A program made the translations under genes and the position numbers. A model generated the notes under the pieces. It saw nothing but the letters and a program-made list of their open reading frames with translations, ran no database searches and was not told where the DNA came from. Shown piece after piece: positions 31,501-38,541 of a DNA stretch of 64,000 bases. Within the stretch, counting starts at the first letter, position 1. Each line of letters begins with the position of its first letter. This DNA is from Aplidium turbinatum (taxonomy: Eukaryota; Chordata; Ascidiacea; Aplousobranchia; Polyclinidae), in assembly GCA_918807975.1 (NCBI GenBank), contig OU964930.1:11030372-11094371 (forward strand). Reading direction: 5' to 3'.

Positions 31501-34500
31501 TGGAATCACTCCAGTTAGCAAATCAGATCTTTCCACATTCAGTCAACGTCTGCAGATATCGAATACATTTGAGCTCAGTCCACCAAAGAGTGTCAATTTT
31601 TATGGGATTCATGAAACATCCATCATAAGGCTCAACAATGGCCACTTTGAAGTAATTGAATACCGTACAAATTTTAGTTTTAAACTGAAATACGTAACTA
31701 AACGTAAAATCAACGAGACCCTACACAAATTTATTTGTTGTACATACCATTTTGGGTAGGGCGAGGGGAAGAAGACCTAGCTCTTGCTTCAGATTGAACT
31801 CCGGCAACGGAAGCTTTCGAACCTGAAGATGACTTTCCTCCACTGTCAAAGGATGGCCGTCGGTTGGAGACAGACGAGCTCAACCCGTCTTCTTTTTTGT
31901 ACTGTGAGCGACACACAGTGTTATAGTGTGTCATTACTTTTAGAGAGATTAGAAAAGTTTACCTAAAGGGAAAGTGGAATTCGGAAAGAAAAATCTTTTT
32001 AAAAAATTGTCAATAAAGAAAACACTGTAAATGTTGCCAAAAAGACAATTCGTGCATCGTTGGAATTGCTCACCAAACTAACCCAACACTATGAGCCATC
32101 AAAAACGATGCACAAGCTACACCATGTAGTTCAATTCCCGTACATCTTTCACTCTTGTGTATCGCTAGCACTGTACGTGTACACCCTTGATTACAAATGT
32201 CTACAGGTACAAATATTTATCAGTTTTGCTGCTACAGGAATTAAAGCACCATTGCAAACAAAGCATCACAATAGTGCTGGTAAAAATCGCAGTCAAAAAC
32301 GCTATTTCAAAAATTGAAATGACCAAGCAAAAGCACACCATTTCGCCCAGCCAATGCGGTCCCAGCACAAAAAGAAGCGAATGGTAATCTCAGAGCTGTT
32401 TTGTTCAATTCTTTAGAGTTCCGTTTCAAATAAAGACACCATTTATTGTTACTGTTACGTTTGTACAAACAAGAATAGGGTCTTTTTGTTCAAATGGGAT
32501 CAATGCAGACGGTTTCAAAAGTTAAAATTTCAAGTAAAAACCATTGCGTGCTACTCAATACTTCATACAACTGAAAACAAATAATCTTTTAAAAGGTAAC
32601 ACATCAAAAAGTTCTGAGATAACGTCGTCTCTGTGACATTAATCCAAACAGCAAAATCTGTTATTTTTACGTTAATTCAACGTCTGCAGACGACGGAAAA
32701 CTTTAGATGTAGCTTGCAGATTGAAGAGTTCACTCACAAGATCAATGGAACCTTTAGGATTCACACCATTTCCAGCAGCAAACTCCACAAGTTGCTCAGC
32801 TATCACTGCAGCAGGGGGGCGGTTATTGGGATTAATCTGAAGAATTGACTCTGAAAAAGAATTTATTGTCTTTGCAAAAAAGCACCTTAAAAGTGTTTGT
32901 AAAAAAGGACATATATGCAGCCTAACTAGAAAATTCCTTTTTTTTATGAAGATTTAACGTCTTTAACTTATCACATTAATTTAGCCCTAATAAGATTTCA
33001 GCCAGAATGAAAACTGAACCAATTTTTTCCCAAAACTATTACAAGTCTATAATCCAAAATTTGCCACCTTCAACTATTAACCTAGATCTGGTACTTTTAC
33101 CACACAAATCAATAGTTACTATCACTATAGTTGTAATAGTAGTTGTCACTCACTAATCAATGGATGGAAAAGAGTGTAGACCTTATCGCTGGACGGAATG
33201 ACAAAGTTTCCATTTAGAATAGCAAGCCTTGCAGAGTCGTCAAACGGGTGCTTGTTGAAACACAGTAAGTAGAGGATACAGCCGAGTGCCTAAAATATAC
33301 CACGAAACTAGTTTTTGATCGAAAAAGAAGCAGTAAAGTATGGTTGAACTAAGCTAGGGGTTCTCAACTTTCCACAGCCTGTAAGTACATTAAAACGCTT
33401 GAAAAACTTTCAAGGCGCATCTAAGACAACTCTCGATTTCAAACCTTTTGTGGTAAAAATGTATATTTGACAAGGAACCTGTGCAGTGGTTCTTAAACTG
33501 GGGGGCGTGTGAGGTTCACAAGGGGGGCACGAAAAATTGACAAACTCTGCATGAATTATGACTAAACAAGTAAACATGTCTTCACAACTTCGCTGGACAG
33601 TCGATTGTTGAAAATTAAACTTTGTGTTACAGTTAGTACAGTTGTTTGTAGTGTAGTGGGTTATGTTTTATGGTGAATGGAAGTGTATTTACTTGTGGGA
33701 ACAAATCAAATTGATCAGACCTTTCATCCAAGACTAACATTCAAATTGGCAAAACAATGTTGTTACGACGTACAACACATCACATGGTTGCAACAACAAG
33801 TGTCCATGTGATTAAATTTCACCTATTAAAAAAACAATAGCTTTTCAAGTTAAATTTCTGAGGTCTTCAATCACAAAAAAGCCACCAAGCTTTTCATTTA
33901 TGAAGCTTTTATAACAATAAAGCAGTAACAATGAGACTGTGATGCAATAACAAGAAAAAGTTGTTATAAAATTAGTCAGTTTCTTGTTATTGCATCACAG
34001 TCCTTTTTTTGAAATGGGTAACAAAGTTGTTATAAAATTAGTCATTGTTAGTTTGCTACCCATTTCAAAAAAAAGGTTGCAACAACCGACAAGTGATTAG
34101 AAAAGGGTGTAAGCAAAATGGTAACCAGCCATGATTGCTCTATGGAATTCTTACCCAGACGTCTTGCATTTCGTTGATTGGGTAATTGCTGTACATGTCA
34201 ATGATTTCAGGCGTCCGATACATTGGAGTTGTATTTCGAAGTATTTCTTCTTCGACCTAATTTGTAAAATTGTGAAACTTACTTTACAATAACATACCAA
34301 ACGCCATACAGCAGAACTTCAAATGTGCAGTGAAAAGCACTGCATGAGAAGAAAGTTGTCTGTTTAAAAAAACACAAAAATAAAATAAGATTTTTTTACT
34401 TGCGAACGTCGTGCAGCTGTCCAAGAGTGGTCTGGATAGAAAGCAGATGTCGTGGCACTTCCAAAGTCACACAACTTCACTATGCCTTGGGCAGTGAGCA

Positions 34501-37500
34501 ATAAATTTTCAACCTTACAAAAAGAAAATTTAGTTAAAAATTAAATAGTTCCTTGCACATGCACCGTATGTTATTTTAGAAAAGTAGTAAGTTATAAGTA
34601 AAACCACTTTCAGCACATCAAGATATAAATGAAAGCACTGCCAACATATTGATTTGTTGAAACCTATACCGAAATGTTTTATATACGGCATACCTACTCT
34701 ATACAAAGTGTCTAATACAAAACAAGAAATGTAAATTTTTACTCAAAAGTCTATCTGGTGTGATATTTATGAAACAAGAGAATGGGAATAAGTCCTGTAA
34801 ATGGGCATTGTAAAAAGTATTTCAAGCATGTATTGTACGTACAATTGTGTATATGATTTATGACAAAATAATAAAAAAAAAAACATTTCTCTACATAATA
34901 CCTTCAAGTCTCTGTGAATAATTGGAGGATTCTGCTTATGAAGATGTTGAACAGCATAACAAGTCTGATAAAAGGCCTGAATGATTTGCTCAATTGGCAT
35001 TGGCCCACCACGTCTGCGCATGACATCAACTAACTGTCCCCCTTTAAAAAAACAAACAAATATTAAACAAAAACTACGGTACAAATTAAAAGTACAAACT
35101 GATCCTCTTAAAAAGCAAACAAATTAGAAGAGTTTTGGAGAACTTGTTTAAATGATAAGCCTACTGTACTTTAATACCTACAAACAATTACGAGAGTTAA
35201 TAGACGAGGTACCTGCACAGAATTCCGTGCAAAGTAGAAACTCATCTTGTCCATGACCGGACTCAGCTTTAGATACAGAAGCCGCAGAAAAATATTGAAC
35301 AATATTTGAATGACCATTCAAACGTTTGAGAAATTGAATCTCTTGCAGAATTTCTTTATTTTTACTCTCTTCGTGTGATAATAACCTCTGTAAAAAATAT
35401 TCATAAAATACATTGCAACAAAACAACTTACTTTTGAAAGGTATAATACATATTCCTTTAGACCTGTTCCAAAATCAAAGATTTTCAATCTTATTAGCTC
35501 CTTACATTGTTTCCCATGATTTTGACCAAAAGAAATCGAAAAATAACAACCATTTCAAAAAATGTGTATCTTTGCTTGAAATAAGCTAAATGCTTTTTCA
35601 CCACTAGTGGCACTAAGTGCTGTTTCTTAATCTTCTTACTCCACCCACACTTCTCAAATTGATGCCAAATATCTAAAAGTTCATTTTTATTTACGGTACT
35701 GATCTATTAGTAAGACATTGGATGAAAGTGTTTTCAGTCGAAATAAATACTTTCACCATCAGGATCATTGCTTTACAGGTCAAAAATGGGTGATTTTGGC
35801 AAAAATGGATATGCTTAGGCCTCTTGAGGCAGGGTATCCTATTATCAAAAAGCAAAACGGTTGTCATTTTTGGATTTCTCATGGCCAAAATCATGGGAAA
35901 CAATGCAAGCAAAAAATATTGAAAATTTTTGATTTTTGAACAGATCTAATATTCCTTGCACCTAAGAAAATTGGATAACCATAAGCCTCTGACATTGAAA
36001 ACTGCCAATACAGTATAATAAAAAATGACTCCTTCTCGAAATTCATTTCTTATGAACATGGTTACACTGTAAAATTCTGTTTCATCTTAATGTCACTCAG
36101 ATCCGGTGTGAACTAAATATACTCGCACCGAGTAAAACCAAAAAAAATACTATTACGGTACAACATAAACTCTTACGTTTTATTTTTAAAAATAATTCTT
36201 GCATAGAAAAAAAAACAACTTGTCACCTTCAGAGCAAATAATTTTCCTGAGGAGTCAGCTGCTTCATACACAAAGGCGAATCCTCCTGTAACATTTTGAT
36301 ATTCATTTTGTAATCTTCAAACAGAACTGAAATATACTAATTATTCATAACCCATAAGTGGTGAGTTAATAATTGTTTTCTAAGTTGACAAAAATCAGAA
36401 CATTACAATCAATTACAGTGGTAGAAAAGTGTCAAAAAAAGAAACCCAAAGCAGCTATTGTGCTGGCGCTGGATTTTAAGACAATTCATGATCAATTGAT
36501 CATGGTTATCTAATCCATCCACAAGTAATAATAATATATAATAATAATAATATATGAGATGTTGTAAAGCAGAGTGTTTATTCATCTTTCAATCACGTAC
36601 ACTCGTACAGTAAACAACTAATAAAGATAATAACAATATTAAGATTAACAGAGGTATCAACAGTGATACACACGCAAAAGTAAACAGCTATATAATATCA
36701 ATGTGACTAGGTAAAAAGATACGCAAAAACAATACCAAAATTTTTGTTATTGTACTAAAGCAATATTGGTATGCATCAATTAGGCAGTGACTACTGGAAT
36801 GCCTAATGCTAACAGTGTAATTGAACACTAGCGTTGGCGTTGGTACAGTAATAACAGTAGGCTACACAATCCCTACAATAAATAGTACACTACAGTATTA
36901 GATATTGGCAACAACAGTATAAATAGAAAGTAACGGTAAAAATTTTGGAAACAAAACTTACTGTGGTAAGCTTACACAAAACACAACATAAAAATTAGAA
37001 ACATTATGGGGTGTACATAATATCCCGGTTTTGGAAAAATTTATCTAATGAAGCTTTAAACGAATTTACACTTGGCGAAGCAACCACATGTTCAGGGAGA
37101 CTGTTCCACCCATTGATCACACGGGGAGTAAAAAAGTTACCAAATTTTCTGGTCTTGGGCCTTGGCTTTTCCAGCTTAAGGCTGTGTCCTCTTGTAGCAA
37201 TGTTTTTCAGGTCCAGTGTGAATAGATTATTGACATTGACATCATACAAGCCATGCATGTAGTTAAATGTTTCGATGAGGTCACCTCGGAGTTTTCTGTG
37301 TTCTATAGTGGGCAGACCAAGTTTTTTCAGCCTTTCTGGATAGGTTAGTTCTCGAAATCCAAACACAAGTTTTGTGGCTCTTCGTTGAACTGCTTCTACT
37401 TTTACAATTTGATTTTTGAAATTTGACCACCAGATGATGTTGTTGTATTCCAATATTGTTCTGACTACCGGTAGCATTTTGTATAGAAGGAGAAACATAT

Positions 37501-38111
37501 TTACATCAAGAAAAGTGAAGGTTCTTTTTATGACACCAACGATACGATTTGCCTTAGATACCATCTTGTCAATGTGAGATGAGAAGGATAGATTGTTATC
37601 GAATACTAATAATAATGATTTGAACATGTTTATAAATTTTTAAGGGCTATTATAAGCTGTGGGATAATATGAATGTGTATTTTAACAAATTTTCTCATTT
37701 TAATGATGCCGTGCTTATGTGCTGATGGTGAAAGTGCAGATTTGCGTTTTGCAAAGCAACATTATGTGAGCGCTTGAGGTAATACTCAAGCACCACAATA
37801 GATGATGAACATTGCCTCAAAGTCTATGGTTACGGTGCTACATGTGGTAATTTTAAACCTCTGACTTTGTTCAATGTTGCTTTTAAAGCATTTTAAAAAT
37901 AAATGTAAGGTAAAACCAGAAATCCAACATATTACGATTCTATTGAGCAAAACAACACTGTTAAACTAAAATCTTGTTATTCACACTTACCTTCTGCAAT
38001 AACTCGATTGACATAAAGTTTTTGTTTTCCAAGCTCCACATAGGATCCCACCAAATCATTGTCAGAATTTCCACCACTGACAAAATCTAAAGCTGACCTC
38101 AGAAAGGACAT
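13403..38111 (-). CDS. GAK: Cyclin-G-associated kinase (auxilin-2), complete 21-exon gene
   Basis: Twenty-one coding exons join in phase to about 1,264 codons (human GAK: 1,311). Order: N-terminal NAK-family Ser/Thr kinase (~30-310; ALK lysine, HRD, DFG, TPE), Ser-rich linker, PTEN-like domain (~375-560), C2 domain (~570-710), a region with clathrin box DLLGL and several DPF motifs (~770-1122), and a C-terminal J domain with HPDK (~1190-1264). Known role: recruits Hsc70 to uncoat clathrin vesicles and phosphorylates AP1/AP2 mu subunits. The PTEN loop reads HCTDGKAQ and lacks the catalytic Arg, as in known GAK/auxilin, so it should be a lipid-binding pseudo-phosphatase. Introns 9 and 16 are about 5 kb, enlarged by transposons. 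All exons fit the phase rule, so the gene looks functional. Confidence 0.95.
13553..14059 (-). other. GAK intron 20
   Basis: About 0.5 kb with consistent splice sites; nothing else recognised. Confidence 0.6.
14060..14188 (-). CDS. GAK: GAK exon 20: J-domain helices I-II
   Basis: Forty-three codons, phase 0 both sides: [20 protein letters not shown], then [15 protein letters not shown]. The [12 protein letters not shown] string is nearly invariant in auxilin/GAK. Acceptor CTCTCACAG, donor GAT|GTAAG. Confidence 0.95.
14261..14409 (-). CDS. GAK: GAK exon 19: linker before J domain
   Basis: Encodes [16 protein letters not shown] and the basic helix [15 protein letters not shown], ending DPQKLK. 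It matches the DAF/FEDLL...GF and DPxKLK segments of GAK. Joins exon 18 by completing an AAT codon. Confidence 0.9.
14831..16286. mobile_element. PIF/Harbinger-like non-autonomous element, TAA TSD
   Basis: Perfect terminal inverted repeats of about 27 bp starting GGGAGCGTTCAAATATTACG, flanked by TAA on both sides (14828-14830, 16287-16289), as expected for PIF/Harbinger. Subterminal GCGTCACATGGGGGAGG blocks occur near both ends (about 14890, 16180, 16220) with G-runs able to form quadruplexes. No transposase. It contains a hAT MITE at 15354-15895. Confidence 0.75.
15354..15895. mobile_element. hAT-type MITE inside the TAA element
   Basis: Ends CAGTGGTTTTCAACC on both sides (inverted), followed by GGAACCC-rich sequence. 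The 8-bp flanks are only partly alike (TTAAAAAG, ACTTAAAG), so the duplication has decayed or the insertion is old. No transposase. Confidence 0.75.
16318..17145 (-). CDS. GAK: GAK exon 18: clathrin/AP2-binding region
   Basis: Large 828-bp exon, low complexity and rich in Ser/Pro/Gln. [10 protein letters not shown] holds a clathrin box (DLLGL). FDPFSS (twice), FDPFAP and [10 protein letters not shown] carry DPF motifs that bind AP2 appendages; DLLGGM is a second acidic di-leucine site. SKPNYNLGG near the end matches the RPNY segment of vertebrate GAK. The phase fits exons 17 and 19. Confidence 0.93.
17526..17759 (-). CDS. GAK: GAK exon 17: acidic linker
   Basis: Acceptor GATTGTGCTGTAG at 17760, donor AACG|GTAAG. 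It reads [20 protein letters not shown] and [16 protein letters not shown]; the last matches the HTLDW element of vertebrate GAK. The upstream alternative acceptor at 17825 is out of phase with exon 16. Confidence 0.9.
18490..18960. repeat. Tandem repeat, ~130-bp unit, ~3.5 copies
   Basis: AACTGCCCAAAT recurs at about 18567, 18694 and 18827, and GATTTGGGCA at about 18635, 18774 and 18917. Each unit therefore carries both orientations of the GCCCAAAT core and can form a hairpin. Confidence 0.75.
19129..19215 (+). mobile_element. Fragment of the CGGCGAG long-TIR family
   Basis: TTCTGCTACTATTCGGCGAG followed by CTATTCGGCGAGAGCC matches the left end of the element at 41603-43717 and one end of 46400-46616. 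Only one end is present. Confidence 0.75.
19809..20170. mobile_element. hAT-type MITE, innermost of the intron-16 nest
   Basis: Inverted ends CAGTGGCGT(T/A)GCCA, perfect 8-bp duplication CTGGTGAT (19801-19808, 20171-20178), 362 bp, no ORF of note. Confidence 0.87.
20545..21560. repeat. Minisatellite, ~51-bp unit, ~20 copies
   Basis: Unit resembles AAGTAGGCTACTTGGTAGCC followed by TATATAAAAGGTGAAGGCATGGTATGC. The core GTAGGCTAC...GTAGCCTA is palindromic. The unit is divisible by three, so it gives a spurious 17-residue repeat on the - strand (21113-21571). Confidence 0.9.
21802..22101 (+). pseudogene. C-terminal fragment of a transposase of unassigned family
   Basis: Ninety-nine codons ending just inside the right end of the 17867-22341 transposon. 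The motif [17 protein letters not shown] followed by SRHEFILTR and PRFESKKDY resembles the C-terminus of uncharacterised transposon ORFs I recall from cnidarian and insect genomes (FPCHTQAVERxVK). The position next to the terminal repeat supports a transposase origin. Superfamily not known to me; the upstream catalytic part is not visible. Confidence 0.55.
22102..22341. other. T-rich right end of the intron-16 transposon
   Basis: Poly-T-rich tract (about 22150-22215), then the inverted terminal repeat. Nothing coding. Confidence 0.5.
22368..22509 (-). mobile_element. tRNA-derived SINE (family 2), copy 1
   Basis: On the - strand GTCGGCTACATAGCCGAGTGG starts a pseudo-tRNA head with A box TAGCCGAGTGG and B box GGTTCGACACC. 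The body ends GTCCACTTAATCTAAA. Same family as the copy at 25070-25267 in the opposite orientation. Confidence 0.82.
22581..22771 (-). CDS. GAK: GAK exon 16: end of C2 domain
   Basis: Acceptor GTTTTTGCAG, donor [27 protein letters not shown] and [17 protein letters not shown] are close to vertebrate GAK ([22 protein letters not shown]). Confidence 0.95.
22772..23420 (-). other. GAK intron 15
   Basis: No repeat border or gene recognised; short ORFs on the - strand (22858-23187) show no conserved motif. Confidence 0.55.
23421..23636 (-). CDS. GAK: GAK exon 15: C2 domain
   Basis: Encodes [20 protein letters not shown] and [19 protein letters not shown], the core beta-strands of the PTEN-type C2 domain. 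Acceptor TTTTTTGAAG; donor ACAAC|GTGCGT completes a Thr codon with exon 16. Confidence 0.95.
24210..24428 (-). CDS. GAK: GAK exon 14: end of PTEN-like, start of C2
   Basis: YIEYICNM (end of the phosphatase-like fold), then [20 protein letters not shown] and [15 protein letters not shown], as in GAK (PLFxxxRxGCRPFCEV). 219 bp; phases fit both neighbours. Confidence 0.95.
24858..24991 (-). CDS. GAK: GAK exon 13: PTEN-like domain after the P-loop
   Basis: Starts [18 protein letters not shown], continuing the signature loop HCT|DGKAQ from exon 12. The loop has the Cys but not the catalytic Arg at its end. [19 protein letters not shown] follows the vertebrate order. Confidence 0.95.
25070..25267 (+). 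mobile_element. tRNA-derived SINE (family 2), copy 2
   Basis: TCAGCTACATAGCCGAGTGG (A box) and GGTTCGACACC (B box), a body with GTCTTTGGCAAGACAC, and the end GTCCACTTAATCTAAAA. Lies in GAK intron 12, antisense to the gene. Confidence 0.83.
25397..25532 (-). CDS. GAK: GAK exon 12: PTEN-like domain with HC loop
   Basis: [18 protein letters not shown] to NNAAIIHCT. Acceptor GTTTCAG at 25533 is chosen over the AG at 25521 because it restores the conserved RFHNR. Phase 1-base in, phase 0 out. Confidence 0.95.
25752..25887 (-). CDS. GAK: GAK exon 11: PTEN-like domain
   Basis: [20 protein letters not shown], then [12 protein letters not shown]; the vertebrate counterpart is VMSFPAEGVE...[12 protein letters not shown]. 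Donor TCGAG|GTGAGG. Confidence 0.95.
26354..26511 (-). CDS. GAK: GAK exon 10: start of PTEN-like region
   Basis: [20 protein letters not shown], then [20 protein letters not shown]. It matches LFTNLKDTSSKVIQSVANYA of vertebrate GAK. Acceptor ATATCACAG, donor GCAG|GTGTG. Borders accurate to about one base. Confidence 0.93.
26512..28246 (-). other. GAK intron 9, proximal part
   Basis: No repeat border was recognised. It contains an unassigned 126-codon ORF (26883-27263, listed separately). Confidence 0.5.
26883..27263 (-). CDS. Unassigned 126-codon ORF in GAK intron 9
   Basis: Not recognised. It starts [20 protein letters not shown] (a basic/hydrophobic N-terminus that could be a targeting peptide) and has an acidic tail ([12 protein letters not shown]). 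It runs on the GAK strand, longer than most chance ORFs of this intron, but has no motif and no clear splice or promoter context. It could be chance, an alternative exon or a nested gene. Confidence 0.2.
   Translation of the reverse strand: MMQCSRFAWKMFTSFISRALLEPGRRDRQLTCSRTSTKPRNCGSKDSICQTKVANRRDTTKELAEHTTSNSKTSANLQYYFRYYGKQLSNQEEGKCLWGADDTASDDEDCSWNMADEYGALLIILL
28247..30000. mobile_element. hAT-type element in GAK intron 9
   Basis: Inverted ends CAGGGGTGCC on both sides. The flanks GGATAAAG and AGTTAAAG match at 6 of 8 positions, a decayed 8-bp duplication. No transposase; another TIR element (28328-29654) occupies most of the interior. Confidence 0.75.
28328..29654. mobile_element. TIR element nested in the intron-9 hAT, AT target
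   Basis: Ends ACTGTAAA(C/G)C..GGGTGACTTT in inverted orientation, flanked by AT on both sides (28326-28327, 29655-29656). The motif GGCTAAAGTCACCC is repeated in both orientations (about 28505, 28530, 29230, 29610). No transposase seen; superfamily uncertain (ISL2EU or mariner-like targets would fit). Confidence 0.6.
30001..31747 (-). other. GAK intron 9, distal part
   Basis: No gene. A stretch near 30695 (TTAGCCGAGTAGTCAAAGCG) resembles the A-box part of the family-2 SINE and may be a decayed fragment. Nothing else supported. Confidence 0.45.
31748..31901 (-). CDS. GAK: GAK exon 9: Ser-rich linker
   Basis: [20 protein letters not shown] to SSSPRPTQN; phase 0 in and one base out, which fits exon 10. 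Links kinase and PTEN-like domains; low conservation, placed by phase and splice signals (CTCACAG acceptor, ATG|GTATGT donor). Confidence 0.85.
32738..32850 (-). CDS. GAK: GAK exon 8: end of kinase domain
   Basis: [20 protein letters not shown] and [11 protein letters not shown]; the NPxxRP arginine of kinase subdomain XI is present. Acceptor CTTTTTCAG, donor CTT|GTGAGT. Confidence 0.95.
33154..33289 (-). CDS. GAK: GAK exon 7: kinase C-lobe
   Basis: [18 protein letters not shown] and [27 protein letters not shown] is near-identical to vertebrate GAK. Exon 6 supplies the preceding DVW. Confidence 0.95.
33484..33600 (+). mobile_element. Isolated hAT left end
   Basis: CAGTGGTTCTTAAACTGGGG followed by GGCGTG is a typical hAT MITE end, like that at 419. 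No matching right end was found in the following kilobase, so it is truncated; the right boundary given is arbitrary. Confidence 0.5.
33936..34076. repeat. Two adjacent hairpins with the same sequence in each loop
   Basis: Stem 1 is a perfect 19-bp inverted repeat (ACTGTGATGCAATAACAAG at 33936-33954, inverse at 33983-34001). Stem 2 pairs 34002-34020 with about 34057-34076 (TTTGAAATGGGTA and inverse). Both loops hold AAGTTGTTATAAAATTAGTC. In GAK intron 6. Confidence 0.85.
34155..34256 (-). CDS. GAK: GAK exon 6: activation segment
   Basis: [20 protein letters not shown] then [14 protein letters not shown], 34 codons in phase 0. [13 protein letters not shown] is the NAK-family counterpart of the APE motif. 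Donor GTCTGG|GTAAG. Confidence 0.95.
34400..34513 (-). CDS. GAK: GAK exon 5: DFG exon
   Basis: [20 protein letters not shown] then the segment to RRSQ. The catalytic-loop Asn (ENLLL) and the Mg-binding DFG are intact. 38 codons, phase 0 both sides. Confidence 0.95.
34902..35041 (-). CDS. GAK: GAK exon 4: catalytic loop HRD
   Basis: [20 protein letters not shown] to [10 protein letters not shown], with the catalytic Asp of HRDLK. Two-base phase entry fits the G left by exon 3. Confidence 0.95.
35213..35387 (-). CDS. GAK: GAK exon 3: kinase N-lobe
   Basis: [20 protein letters not shown] (helix C) and [13 protein letters not shown] (hinge). Vertebrate counterpart RLLSNEEEKN...AEFLLLTELC. Confidence 0.95.
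35459..35948. mobile_element. Foldback MITE, 9-bp TSD, in GAK intron 2
   Basis: Inverted arms of about 90 bp (TAGACCTGTTC at the left, TAGATCTGTTC inverted at the right; both arms contain CATTGTTTCCCATGATTTTG). Perfect 9-bp duplication ATATTCCTT (35450-35458, 35949-35957). 490 bp, no gene. A 9-bp TSD favours a Mutator-like origin. Confidence 0.82.
36227..36285 (-). CDS. GAK: GAK exon 2: glycine-rich loop and ALK
   Basis: [19 protein letters not shown] completes the GGFAFVYEA loop; the ALK Lys is the ATP-anchoring residue. 59 bp, acceptor TGTTACAG, donor AAG|GTGAC. Confidence 0.95.
36530..37630 (-). mobile_element. Jockey/CR1-group LINE, 5'-truncated 3' end
   Basis: The - strand ORF 37004-37627 (207 codons) is the C-terminus of a LINE reverse transcriptase: [44 protein letters not shown]. 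It is followed by a 3' UTR and a TTATTA-type tail near 36530-36550. The catalytic FADD part is missing. The same 3' UTR occurs in fragments at 5715-5842/10070-10110 and 44960-45125. In GAK intron 1. Confidence 0.85.
37991..38111 (-). CDS. GAK: GAK exon 1 (first coding exon)
   Basis: ATG at 38111-38109, [14 protein letters not shown] then [20 protein letters not shown]. Vertebrate GAK begins MSLLQSALDFLAG, so the start is well supported. Donor GAAG|GTAAG. An AG preceded by T/C-rich sequence about 110 bp upstream could be a 5'-UTR acceptor. Confidence 0.95.
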
Positions 38112-38541
38112 CACACTTTTTATTTACAATGCAATGCCAAATGTTTGAAGAGTTCCAGGTTGTAGTTGAATATTTTAAGTATAACTATAAAATTCACCTA
38201 TCTTAAAACTGTAAAGAAACACTACAGTAATAAGATATATTCACGCTTCTGATTTCTGAAGTATCACCTACATATGAAAGTAAGCCAAACTTCATACGAA
38301 AAATATCTTTGTGTTTCGACAGGGCATATTTTTTGTGGTTGATTTTCTTCGAGTGGATAATTTCCAGTCAAGATTTTTTCTGTATGGGACGGCCAGTCCT
38401 GCTATTTTATGGTAAGTACCAAGATGTTTAGATATGGTAGTTAACAACTAGCTAAGCCTTACATTATCATAAGCTGAAACATTGACTACAACAATGTCAC
38501 ATATAGGCTACATTTGTTGCTAGTGTAGGTTATACCCTGAG
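38112..38541 (-). promoter_or_regulatory. GAK 5' flank / probable promoter region
   Basis: Only 430 bp separate the GAK start codon from the left end of a hAT relic, so 5' UTR and proximal promoter should lie here or in an unseen upstream exon. No TATA box or defined site could be assigned. Confidence 0.3.

Noticed and set aside
33352-33483. Second hAT end (GGGGTTCTCAACTTT)
   Set aside because: Too short and without a partner or TSD to support a separate element.
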